This document shows positions 1 to 5,299 of a DNA stretch of 5,299 nt, one piece after another (the stretch's first letter is position 1; every line of letters starts with the position of its first letter). Location of the stretch: NCBI GenBank assembly GCA_910588415.1, contig CAJUPK010000007.1, forward strand, positions 26,997 through 32,295, in the 5' to 3' direction. The notes beneath the pieces were generated by a model. It had not been told where the DNA came from, made no database searches, and worked only from the letters and a program-made list of their open reading frames with translations. The position numbers and the translations under genes were made by a program. This DNA comes from an uncultured Oscillospiraceae bacterium (GTDB taxonomy: Bacteria; Bacillota; Clostridia; Oscillospirales; Acutalibacteraceae).

Positions 1-13
1 GCTCTTCCGATCT
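1..13 (+). other. Illumina adapter remnant (not genomic)
   Basis: The first 13 bases, GCTCTTCCGATCT, are identical to the 3' end of the standard Illumina TruSeq adapter, after which the insert begins. They sit exactly at the contig edge, where untrimmed adapter is expected. The bases should be masked: the reading frame continues through them by chance, but the residues they would encode are not part of the upstream gene. Confidence 0.9.
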
Positions 14-1398
14 CCAAGCAGGGCCTCCATGCCCATATAGTGATTCCCCAGGGCGTTGCGGATCAGCGGCCCTGTATTGTGCTGTCCCATGCGGACCAGT
101 TGTGTATTGGGTGCTATTTCAGGCCAGAGAAGTACACCAGTGATGAAGTCCGGGCTTATTATGACGGGCTGATTTTAAGCTTGATAGAGGGGCTTGGTGT
201 CAGGGGATATCAGGCTCATAACTTCGAGGGCCTGCTTAGACTACAGAACAGCTATACGCTGACCCATGTGTTTATCGCCCAGCCAGAGTATGAAGAGAAC
301 CCTGGGTATTATGAGGAGATGGCTCAGACCCAGAGGGTTATTGTGATTGCGGAAAGAGAGTTTTCTCTGGACAGCGGGAGTAAGCTGCTGGTGATACATA
401 AGCCCTTCTCCGCCCTGTCTGTGGCCAACCTGCTTAACGGGGAGATTGGAGAGCGGGGGTTTGCCGAGGACCAGGCTGCAGGTCGGAAGCCCTTTACCTG
501 CGTGGGCGTGCGGGCTTTGGCCGTAGACGATGAAGAGATGAACCTTGTGGTGGCCAAAGGTGTCTTGGGCAGCTATGGAGTAAAGGTGGACACCTGTTTA
601 AGCGGACGCGAGGCGGTGACACGCTGTGAAACCACTGCTTATGATATCATTTTCTTAGACCATATGATGCCGGGCTTTGATGGCGTGGCTACCTTGAAGA
701 AAATCCGGGAAATTCAGGGAGGAGTATACCAAGACCTGCCAGTGATTGCCCTTACGGCAAATACAGTTAGCGGGGCCAGGGAGATGTTCCGCAGCGAAGG
801 GTTTACGGAATTTGTTCCCAAGCCCATTGACCGCACTGTGCTGGAACGTGTGCTGCGAAAGGTATTGCCTAAAAGTTCTATCCAGTATAACCAAAAGCCG
901 GGGAAAAAGGTTGACGTCCTGGAGGACGAAGAGGCCGCTTTCTTGGACTGGATGGAGGCTGTGGAACAGGCGGAGAGCATCGCCGATCTGCCGGAAAAAA
1001 CAGAGGAGCCCGCCGGAATGGCGGAAGCTTCTGGAGGCTCATCGGCCTCTCCCTTTGAACCGTTAGCCCATGCTGGAGTTAATGTGCAGCTGGGGCTGGA
1101 CTATTGCGCTGGAGATGAGGATTTTTACCGGGAGATGCTAGGCATGTTCCGTGACCAGGGCCAGGGGAAACGGGATGAGATCATCTCTCTATATGAAAGC
1201 GCGGATTGGGCGGAGTATGCTGTCAAAGTCCACGCGCTGAAAAGTACCGCGCTGACCATTGGCGCAGAGGCCCTTTCCGCACAGGCAAAAGACTTGGAGA
1301 TGGCCGGAAAAAGGGGAGACGCAGACTTTATCCAGGCCCATCATCCCGCCTTGCTGCAGGCGCACCAGGAGTTATGCGGGCAGCTTGCCGGGATATAA
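14..1398 (+). CDS. Hybrid sensor histidine kinase, C-terminal part (pseudo-receiver, receiver, HPt); 5' partial
   Basis: This is the C-terminal portion of a multi-domain phosphorelay kinase. The frame is open to the left edge, and the first residues (GLHAHIVIPQG) resemble the last strand of an HATPase domain, so the GTG at 40 is probably internal and the true start lies outside the window. Counting from GTG 40: residues 14-135 look like a degenerate receiver that keeps a KPF motif (K121) but has no Asp in the expected phosphoacceptor strand. Residues 157-277 are a complete receiver with acidic pair D163/D164, phosphoacceptor D207 (FLDHMMP), T239 and K261. A Glu/Ser/Gly-rich linker follows, then an HPt domain at about 346-450 with the phospho-His H398 in HALKST. 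The role, moving phosphate from receiver to HPt in the cytoplasm, follows from these families. The final output regulator is not in the window. Probably co-transcribed with the next gene. Confidence 0.9.
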
Positions 1399-1443
1399 GC
1401 GGGCTTTCTGGCTCTCTTTTTGAAATACTTATGTGAAAGGGAT

Positions 1444-1448
1444 GGAGG
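1444..1448 (+). promoter_or_regulatory. Ribosome binding site deciding the start of the kinase-DegV gene
   Basis: GGAGG lies 5 bases before the GTG at 1454. The alternative in-frame starts are worse: GTG 1433 has no Shine-Dalgarno sequence upstream, and ATG 1442 has its only purine run (AAAGGG) directly against it and overlaps this GGAGG. The start at 1454 is therefore preferred, although its spacing is at the short end of normal. Confidence 0.65.
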
Positions 1449-1453
1449 ACTCT

Positions 1454-4153
1454 GTGATAAAAAAATGGTTCGCACTGATCAACGACCACCGCATCAGCCT
1501 GCGGGACCGCATGTTTCGCATTGTAACCCTTACCTGCATGGTAGCGCTGCTGCTGATTATGCCCATGGGAAGAAGCATCTGGAATATCCTGCTGATGGTG
1601 GCAAGCCTGGCGGCCATGGGAATGATCGTGAAAGTCAGCGTCCAGAAGGAGCGTATCCAGACGGGGGCTACCGCGATTACCATCCTGCTGCTTTTGCTGT
1701 TTCCTGTCAGCTTTTTTTCAGCAGGGGGATTTTACAGCGGCGTGCCAGAATGGTTTATATTCTGCTTTATTTATGTGTGTATTACCCTGCAGGGCAGGCG
1801 CATGGTGGTGTTTTTCATCCTTTGCGTAGTGGAGACCCTGCTTTGCTATGGCGCCGCCCTTTACTTTCCACAGTTTGTGGCCCAGAACACCCAGCAGTCC
1901 TCTTTCTTTGATTCCGCTTTTTCGGTGATTATGGTGGGACTGCTGACCAGTATACTGCTTATGTTTCTTAATCGGATGTATGAGGAGGAAAACGCCCTGT
2001 CCCAGCAGCAGAAAAAGGAGATAGAGGAGCTGAACCGTGCGGAAAACCACTTCTTCTCCAGCATGAGCCACGAGATTCGCACGCCCATCAACACAATTAT
2101 TGGGCTGAACGAGATTATTCTGCGGGGGGATATCCCGGAGGATGTAGCGGAAAACGCCAGAAACATCCAGGGAGCCAGCAAGCTGCTGCTTACGCTAATC
2201 AACGACACGCTGGACCTGTCTAAAATCAAATCCGGGAAGATGGAGATTGTCAATGTCTCCTATGAGACGGGGGCTCTCTTCTCAGAAATTGTCAACATGA
2301 TATGGATTAAGGCAAAGGAGAAGGGGCTGGAATTTAAACTGCATGTGGACCCGTCCATTCCCAGTATGCTTTGCGGAGACGAGGTGCGGATCAAGCAGAT
2401 TCTCATTAACCTGCTGAACAATGCGGTGAAGTATACCAGCGAGGGCACGGTAACCCTGTCTGTGCGGTGCGAGCGCCAGGCGGTAAACCGGGTGCGGGTA
2501 TGGTACTCTGTGGAGGATACAGGGCAGGGGGTTAAGAAGGAGAATATCCCCTACATCTTTAATGCTTTCCGCCGTGTGGACGAGGAGAGGAACCGCTATA
2601 TCGAGGGAACCGGACTGGGCTTGAGCATTGTGCAGCAGCTGGTGGACATGATGGGCGGCGAAATCCGTGTGAACAGCGTATATACCAAGGGGTCTAAATT
2701 TATTGTTATGCTGGACCAGGACATTGTGGATGAGCATGAGCTGGGTACATTTACGTTGGCCTCCCGGGCAAAGAGCCATGAGGGGGAGCAGTACCAGCAG
2801 AGTTTTGAAGCCCCAGAGGCCCATATCCTTGTGGTGGATGATAATGACATGAATCTGATGGTGGTCAGCAAGCTGCTGTCCGCGACCAAAATTCAGATTG
2901 ACACGGCCAGCAGCGGCGCCGAATGTTTGAAACTAACCCAAAACCATCACTATGACTGTATTCTGATGGACCATATGATGCCGGAGATGAACGGCATCCA
3001 GTGCCTGCATGCCCTGCGGGCACAGCCAGTAGGAATGTGCCTGGATGTTCCTGTGATTGCCCTGACAGCTAATGCGGGAAGTGATAATCAGCAGCTCTAC
3101 CGGAAGGAGGGATTCAGCGGCTACCTGGCCAAGCCTGTCAGCGGCGCGCTGTTGGAAGCCGCTGTATTGAGCATCCTGCCCAAAGAGCTGGTCCACCTAA
3201 ATGAAGAGGCCAGCCAGTCGGACATTGAAAAGGATATACTGATTTTTGAGCAGGTAAAAAGACGCTCGATTATGGTTACAACAGACAGTGTGTGCGACCT
3301 GCCCAGGGCTCTTAGGAAAAAGTTTGGCATTTCTGTGTGTCCATACTATGTTTGTACAGACGAAGGGCGTTTTCTGGATGAGCAGGAGCTGAAAGCGGAT
3401 GAATTGCTGATGCACATTGCCGAGGGGCGAAAGGGATATTCCCAGGCCCCGGAGGTGGAGGATTACGAGCAGTTCTTTGCGGAAAAGCTGACAGAGGCCC
3501 AGTATGTAATTCACGTTACTATGGCCAAGCATGTGAGTATGGGCTATCAAAATGCCTGCGAGGCCGCAAAATCCTTTGAGAATGTTATGGTCATTGATTC
3601 GGGGCACCTGTCCAGCAGCATGGGGCTGATTGTGCTGTGCGCAGCCTATATGGCAGAGCACCATGCCACCAGGGAGGAGATTGTGGAATCGGTAAAACGG
3701 ATGAAGGACTATATCTCTTCTGCTTTTATTATAAACGATACCCGCATGCTGCGCCAGGCTGGGCGCATATCCCGGCACATACAAGTTCTTTGCGATGCCC
3801 TGCTGCTCCGCCCAGTTCTTGTGCTGAGAAAATCCAAGATGGTAGTGGGCGGCGTCAAGATGGGTGGTTTTGCCCGGGTGGCAAAAAGCTATGTCCGGCA
3901 TCTGCTTTTGGATACAAGGAATATTGACAGGCGCATCTTGTTCATCACATATTCTGGCATGGATGAGAAAAAGCTCAAATATATTCAAGCTTTGGTGCAG
4001 CAATATTGCCCCTTTGAACGGGTTTACCTGCAAAAAGCCTCTCCTGCAGTGGCCAGTAACTGTGGGCCAGGGGCATTTGGCCTGCTGTTCATGAGAAGGG
4101 GCGATGCGGCTGTCTCCTTCTTTCAGGTACCAAGACAGGATGGGGCGGCGTAG
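1454..4153 (+). CDS. Membrane hybrid histidine kinase-receiver fused to a C-terminal DegV domain
   Basis: This 899-residue protein starts at GTG 1454 (906 residues if GTG 1433 is used). Numbering from 1454, six hydrophobic segments lie at about 23-38, 42-60, 70-88, 98-112, 115-137 and 152-173. The stretch FFSAGGFYSGVPEWFIF resembles a membrane module I associate with clostridial sensor kinases. A charged, Gln/Glu-rich helix leads into HisKA, with H206 in SMSHEIRTP. The HATPase domain has N323, the G1 box DTGQG (355-359) and the G2 box GTGLGLSIV (385-393). The receiver has D462/D463, D506 (LMDHMMP), T538 and K560. After a short helical linker comes a DegV domain at about 606-882, of normal full length, with TDSVCDLP (610-617), VIDS (713-716), QAGRIS and a terminal GPGAFGLLF. 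All kinase and receiver catalytic residues are present. Known DegV/FakB proteins bind fatty acids, so lipid sensing is inferred, not shown. No HPt is present; the upstream gene carries one. There is no good internal ribosome binding site before the DegV part. Confidence 0.92.
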   Translation: MIKKWFALINDHRISLRDRMFRIVTLTCMVALLLIMPMGRSIWNILLMVASLAAMGMIVKVSVQKERIQTGATAITILLLLLFPVSFFSAGGFYSGVPEWFIFCFIYVCITLQGRRMVVFFILCVVETLLCYGAALYFPQFVAQNTQQSSFFDSAFSVIMVGLLTSILLMFLNRMYEEENALSQQQKKEIEELNRAENHFFSSMSHEIRTPINTIIGLNEIILRGDIPEDVAENARNIQGASKLLLTLINDTLDLSKIKSGKMEIVNVSYETGALFSEIVNMIWIKAKEKGLEFKLHVDPSIPSMLCGDEVRIKQILINLLNNAVKYTSEGTVTLSVRCERQAVNRVRVWYSVEDTGQGVKKENIPYIFNAFRRVDEERNRYIEGTGLGLSIVQQLVDMMGGEIRVNSVYTKGSKFIVMLDQDIVDEHELGTFTLASRAKSHEGEQYQQSFEAPEAHILVVDDNDMNLMVVSKLLSATKIQIDTASSGAECLKLTQNHHYDCILMDHMMPEMNGIQCLHALRAQPVGMCLDVPVIALTANAGSDNQQLYRKEGFSGYLAKPVSGALLEAAVLSILPKELVHLNEEASQSDIEKDILIFEQVKRRSIMVTTDSVCDLPRALRKKFGISVCPYYVCTDEGRFLDEQELKADELLMHIAEGRKGYSQAPEVEDYEQFFAEKLTEAQYVIHVTMAKHVSMGYQNACEAAKSFENVMVIDSGHLSSSMGLIVLCAAYMAEHHATREEIVESVKRMKDYISSAFIINDTRMLRQAGRISRHIQVLCDALLLRPVLVLRKSKMVVGGVKMGGFARVAKSYVRHLLLDTRNIDRRILFITYSGMDEKKLKYIQALVQQYCPFERVYLQKASPAVASNCGPGAFGLLFMRRGDAAVSFFQVPRQDGAA

Positions 4154-4335
4154 TCCCCGTATGCGTCCCGCTATGGAGCCGCTTTTGGCGAATAGCCATG
4201 AAGAGGAAAGAGCCGGCGATGGAGGAGGGCTGTCCCGCCCATACTTGCTTTTCGAGAGGGGCCTCGATAAAGAAGGTAGAGTGGGCTTCCAGATTCTGCG
4301 TTCTCATTTTTGACGGAAGCATCTTGTTTGATAAC
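4154..4335. other. Gene-free stretch after the kinase operon; nothing recognised
   Basis: No frame here gives a recognisable protein, and no codon start with a good Shine-Dalgarno sequence was seen. The only local structure is short and weak, for example CGAG/CTCG around 4249-4264. It probably forms the 3' untranslated tail of the kinase operon, up to the hairpin that follows. Confidence 0.5.
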
Positions 4336-4372
4336 GTGCCAAAACTCCGGTATTGTCTAGGGGTTTTGGCAC
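4336..4372 (+). terminator. Probable terminator of the two-kinase operon
   Basis: GTGCCAAAACTCC (4336-4348) pairs with GGGGTTTTGGCAC (4360-4372): 13 pairs including one G-U, with an 11-base loop. On the plus strand it is followed by TAGTTCTTTCC, a broken T-rich tract. The G-U pair favours function in plus-strand RNA, since the minus strand would have an A-C mismatch. It lies 182 bases after the stop of the kinase-DegV gene with nothing between. The interrupted T tract is the reason for moderate confidence. Confidence 0.6.
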
Positions 4373-4493
4373 TAGTTCTTTCCTGCCATATTCTCTCATG
4401 ATGATTTGTGGTATAGAAGGGATATAGATGGTTAAATTGGATATAGCGCTTCCTTCTTTTTACACAAGCTCTCCCGAGTAGGCCATCACCCTG
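4373..4493. other. Spacer between operon terminator and next promoter; nothing recognised
   Basis: This AT-richer spacer has no reading frame worth calling and no strong hairpin. Short AT-rich words such as GATATAG occur twice (about 4421 and 4439), but neither has a matching -35 element at proper spacing. Confidence 0.4.
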
Positions 4494-4522
4494 TTGCCAT
4501 TGTGCGGTGCCAGCCCTATTAT
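4494..4522 (+). promoter_or_regulatory. Sigma-70/sigma-A type promoter for the candidate large RNA
   Basis: TTGCCA (4494-4499) and TATTAT (4517-4522) are separated by exactly 17 bases, and each differs from consensus (TTGACA, TATAAT) at one position. Transcription would start near 4529. No reading frame with a ribosome binding site follows, but a long hairpin-rich region does, so the transcript is more likely structural RNA than mRNA. Confidence 0.6.
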
Positions 4523-4663
4523 ACAAATCTGCGACAAGCGAAGTGCGGAGCAAAGTAAAAGTTTCGTCCACCTTTTTAAAAGTGGGGGATTGGGGAAAAG
4601 CTTCAATTCTTGCCCTTAACAGGCGGCGCCTACAGCAAAAGGGAAGCAGGGAGTGTATGCATA

Positions 4664-4669
4664 TATAAT
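4664..4669 (+). promoter_or_regulatory. Isolated perfect -10 element (TATAAT)
   Basis: TATAAT lies about 25 bases before the start of the dense hairpin region. No -35 element or extended -10 TG is found at proper spacing. It could be a secondary start for the structured RNA, or chance in an AT-rich patch. Confidence 0.2.
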
Positions 4670-4943
4670 AGTCTTGTGTAGACCACGATGACCGCTTAGC
4701 TTGGTAGCGCGTGGAGCACAAAGTGCCCCACAGCGGATGACATTGGGCTTCACCCAAGTCGCGGACTTTTTGTCCCCGTGCGCGAAGCGCTTGTTTCCCT
4801 TCGGGAAATACGGGCAAAACTCCTACCCAGGCGGCTCTGGGGTAGCTGGGTGGAAGCAGGGGGTGGGACAGCGGTCCGCTGTCATGTCAGCCAGCTCCCT
4901 CCCCGTTCTCCCAACACATAGTGTGGTTATGGTAATACAGAAC

Positions 4944-4982
4944 CACCATGCTTAGCTGCCCAGGGTGCAGCCGAGCATGGTG
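4944..4982 (+). other. Strong hairpin inside the candidate RNA
   Basis: CACCATGCT (4944-4952) pairs perfectly with AGCATGGTG (4974-4982), and GCTGC (4955-4959) with GCAGC (4967-4971), separated by a 2x2 internal loop and capped by a 7-base loop. There is no T tract on either side, so it is not a terminator. It competes with a smaller helix, GTGGTT (4923-4928) with AACCAC (4941-4946), so the two may alternate. Confidence 0.6.
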
Positions 4983-5159
4983 CTACTGCCTGTTGGGATT
5001 TGGGCGGCTAAGGACCATCTGCCTGTTCGGCCCGGAGATCCCCCGATTTGCCGCGATTCGAGGTTAAACCTATCTGGAAGGAAAAGAGCGCAAGAAAAAA
5101 GGCCAAGTTGAATTTTGAGCCTGGGGAGGCTCTTAAAAATGTTGCGAACAAATAGCAAA

Positions 5160-5191
5160 AACCCCTAGAAACTATAAGGTTTCTAGGGGTT
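5160..5191 (-). terminator. Intrinsic terminator downstream of the initiator tRNA
   Basis: AACCCCTAGAAAC (5160-5172) pairs perfectly with GTTTCTAGGGGTT (5179-5191), 13 pairs around a 6-base loop. On the minus strand the helix runs into a TTTTT tract (plus-strand A run 5157-5161), which gives termination of leftward transcripts. On the plus strand only two T follow. It lies 25 bases beyond the encoded CCA of the tRNA, the expected place for that gene's own terminator. Confidence 0.8.
5179..5191 (+). repeat. 13-base repeat, copy 1 (in terminator arm)
   Basis: GTTTCTAGGGGTT recurs at 5287-5299 as GTTTCTAGGCGTT, 12 of 13 bases identical and in the same direction. The two copies flank the tRNA remnant. 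This copy is also the right arm of the tRNA terminator, so its sequence has a sufficient reason to exist there; the second copy does not. Confidence 0.55.
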
Positions 5192-5216
5192 CGAGACTTG
5201 CCGAAAGCAATGTCTT

Positions 5217-5261
5217 TGGTTGCGGGGATAGGATTTGAACCTATGACCTTCGGGTTATGAG
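5217..5261 (-). tRNA. Initiator tRNA-fMet(CAT), 3' half only
   Basis: Read on the minus strand this gives anticodon loop CTCATAA (5255-5261, anticodon CAT), anticodon-stem 3' side CCCGA, variable loop AGGTC, T arm ATAGG-TTCAAAT-CCTAT (5228-5244), acceptor 3' strand CCCCGCA (5221-5227), discriminator A (5220) and encoded CCA (5217-5219). Two features mark it as the initiator rather than elongator Met: the CCC run of the anticodon stem, and the terminal A of the acceptor strand, which in initiators sits opposite C1 as a mismatch. Upstream of the loop, bases 5262-5266 should read CCCGA on the plus strand to complete the anticodon stem but read CTGTG. No D arm or acceptor 5' strand follows. The gene is therefore broken here and cannot give a functional tRNA. 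Confidence 0.88.
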
Positions 5262-5262
5262 C
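5217..5262. other. Putative attachment site (att core) at the tRNA 3' end
   Basis: The tRNA identity runs from the CCA end to the 5' edge of the anticodon loop and then stops abruptly. Tyrosine recombinases of integrative elements commonly cross over in the anticodon loop, with an identity block reaching the tRNA 3' end. The tRNA terminator remains on the left, so the left side should be host chromosome and the element should lie to the right, beyond the window. No integrase gene is visible. A misassembly at the contig end would look similar. Confidence 0.5.
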
Positions 5263-5299
5263 TGTGGTGAGTCGGTTTTTCCAGTAGTTTCTAGGCGTT
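5262..5299. other. Unassigned sequence beyond the tRNA break; possible element edge
   Basis: These 38 bases do not continue the tRNA and match no adapter I recognise. They end in the second copy of the 13-base repeat. They are too short to assign and could be the end of an integrated element or a chimeric contig end. Confidence 0.4.
5287..5299 (+). repeat. 13-base repeat, copy 2 (at contig end)
   Basis: GTTTCTAGGCGTT differs from 5179-5191 by one base. No partner arm is present in the window, so here it does not form the hairpin. It could be a recombinase arm-type binding site, a part of a second terminator cut by the window edge, or an assembly effect at a contig end. Confidence 0.45.

Larger units (their letters stand above)
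4529..5155 (+). ncRNA. Candidate large structured non-coding RNA, class not identified
   Basis: No protein gene is credible over these roughly 600 bases, but helices are dense from about 4690. They include 4711-4719/4723-4731 (one mismatch, AAA loop), 4739-4747/4753-4760 (one bulge), 4763-4766/4772-4775, and a likely three-way junction closed by 4776-4779/4810-4813 holding hairpins 4780-4790 and 4794-4808. Next come 4823-4830/4837-4845, the perfect 7-pair hairpin 4867-4873/4877-4883, the long hairpin 4944-4959/4967-4982 and the perfect 6-pair hairpin 5117-5122/5127-5132. A near-consensus promoter stands just upstream. The plus strand is preferred because of that promoter; some wobble pairs favour the minus strand, so strand is not settled. 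The 3' end is also unclear, as the next terminator faces the other way. Size and position beside a tRNA recall the ROOL and GOLLD families of large RNAs, but I cannot match conserved sequence to either. Confidence 0.4.

Noticed and set aside
40..42. GTG 40 as the true start of the first gene
   Set aside because: The frame stays open upstream, and the residues before it look like the end of an HATPase domain. No ribosome binding site precedes it, so the gene is 5' truncated.
1399..1453. Terminator or promoter between the two kinase genes
   Set aside because: There is a CTCTTTTT tract near 1415-1421 but no convincing stem before it, and no -35/-10 pair was seen. The genes are better treated as one operon.
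4692..4770. A complete tRNA-Pro-like gene
   Set aside because: Only a D-arm-like part is present. There is no seven-base anticodon loop on a five-pair stem, no TTCRANY T loop and no acceptor pairing.
4089..4817. A 242-codon minus-strand open frame over the end of the kinase-DegV gene and the gene-free region
   Set aside because: It overlaps the DegV coding end, the operon terminator, the promoter and the RNA helices. Its translation has no recognisable domain, is rich in His, Arg, Gln and Thr without pattern, and has no ribosome binding site of note.
4701..4955. Plus-strand 84-codon open frame
   Set aside because: It lies wholly within the hairpin-rich region, has no domain signature and no good Shine-Dalgarno sequence. 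It is best read as a by-product of structured RNA sequence.
5117..5140. Plus-strand terminator for the candidate RNA (GAGCCT/AGGCTC hairpin)
   Set aside because: The hairpin is perfect, but it is followed by TTAAAAATG rather than a T run, so it is kept only as an RNA helix.
4952..5299. Minus-strand open frame running from the right edge through the tRNA remnant to about 4952
   Set aside because: Inside the tRNA it reads as the well-known artefact of translated tRNA 3' ends (NPKVIGSNPIPAT). It also crosses the terminator; an integrase C-terminus cannot be supported.
1..5299. CRISPR array, insertion sequence or transposase
   Set aside because: No regularly spaced repeats, transposase motifs or terminal inverted repeats with coding content were seen on either strand.

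Overview
The window looks like one contig from a shotgun assembly of a Gram-positive Firmicute, most likely a gut-type Clostridia/Lachnospiraceae bacterium. The reasons are the GGAGG ribosome binding site, the style of the hybrid sensor kinases, a DegV domain (a largely Firmicute family), a CCA-encoding initiator tRNA and a moderate GC content. Bases 1-13 match the end of an Illumina sequencing adapter, so genomic sequence starts at about base 14. Both ends of the window cut through features.

Layout. (1) Bases 14-1398, plus strand: the C-terminal part of a hybrid sensor histidine kinase, holding the last strand of the ATPase domain, a degenerate receiver, a true receiver and an HPt domain. 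Its kinase half lies off the left edge. (2) After a 55-base gap without a terminator, bases 1454-4153 on the same strand encode a complete second hybrid kinase of 899 residues: six membrane segments, HisKA, HATPase, one receiver, and a C-terminal full-length DegV (fatty-acid-binding-type) domain fused in the same frame. The two genes probably form one operon. The only HPt domain seen is in the first protein, so it may take phosphate from either receiver.

(3) Bases 4154-5216 hold no convincing protein gene. A hairpin at 4336-4372 is a likely terminator for the kinase operon. A good sigma-70-type promoter (TTGCCA, 17 bases, TATTAT) at 4494-4522 is followed by some 600 bases rich in hairpins and junctions, best explained as a large structured non-coding RNA of unidentified class. 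(4) A canonical minus-strand terminator at 5160-5191 serves a tRNA gene to its right. Of that tRNA only the 3' half survives (5217-5261): it is initiator tRNA-fMet, cut off exactly at the 5' edge of the anticodon loop. That is the footprint left when a tyrosine-recombinase element inserts into a tRNA gene, so the last 38 bases may be the edge of an integrated element lying beyond the window.

The most interesting items are the kinase-receiver-DegV fusion with altered pocket residues, the unidentified large RNA, and the fMet tRNA attachment-site footprint beside it. No database search was possible; family assignments rest on motifs recognised by eye.
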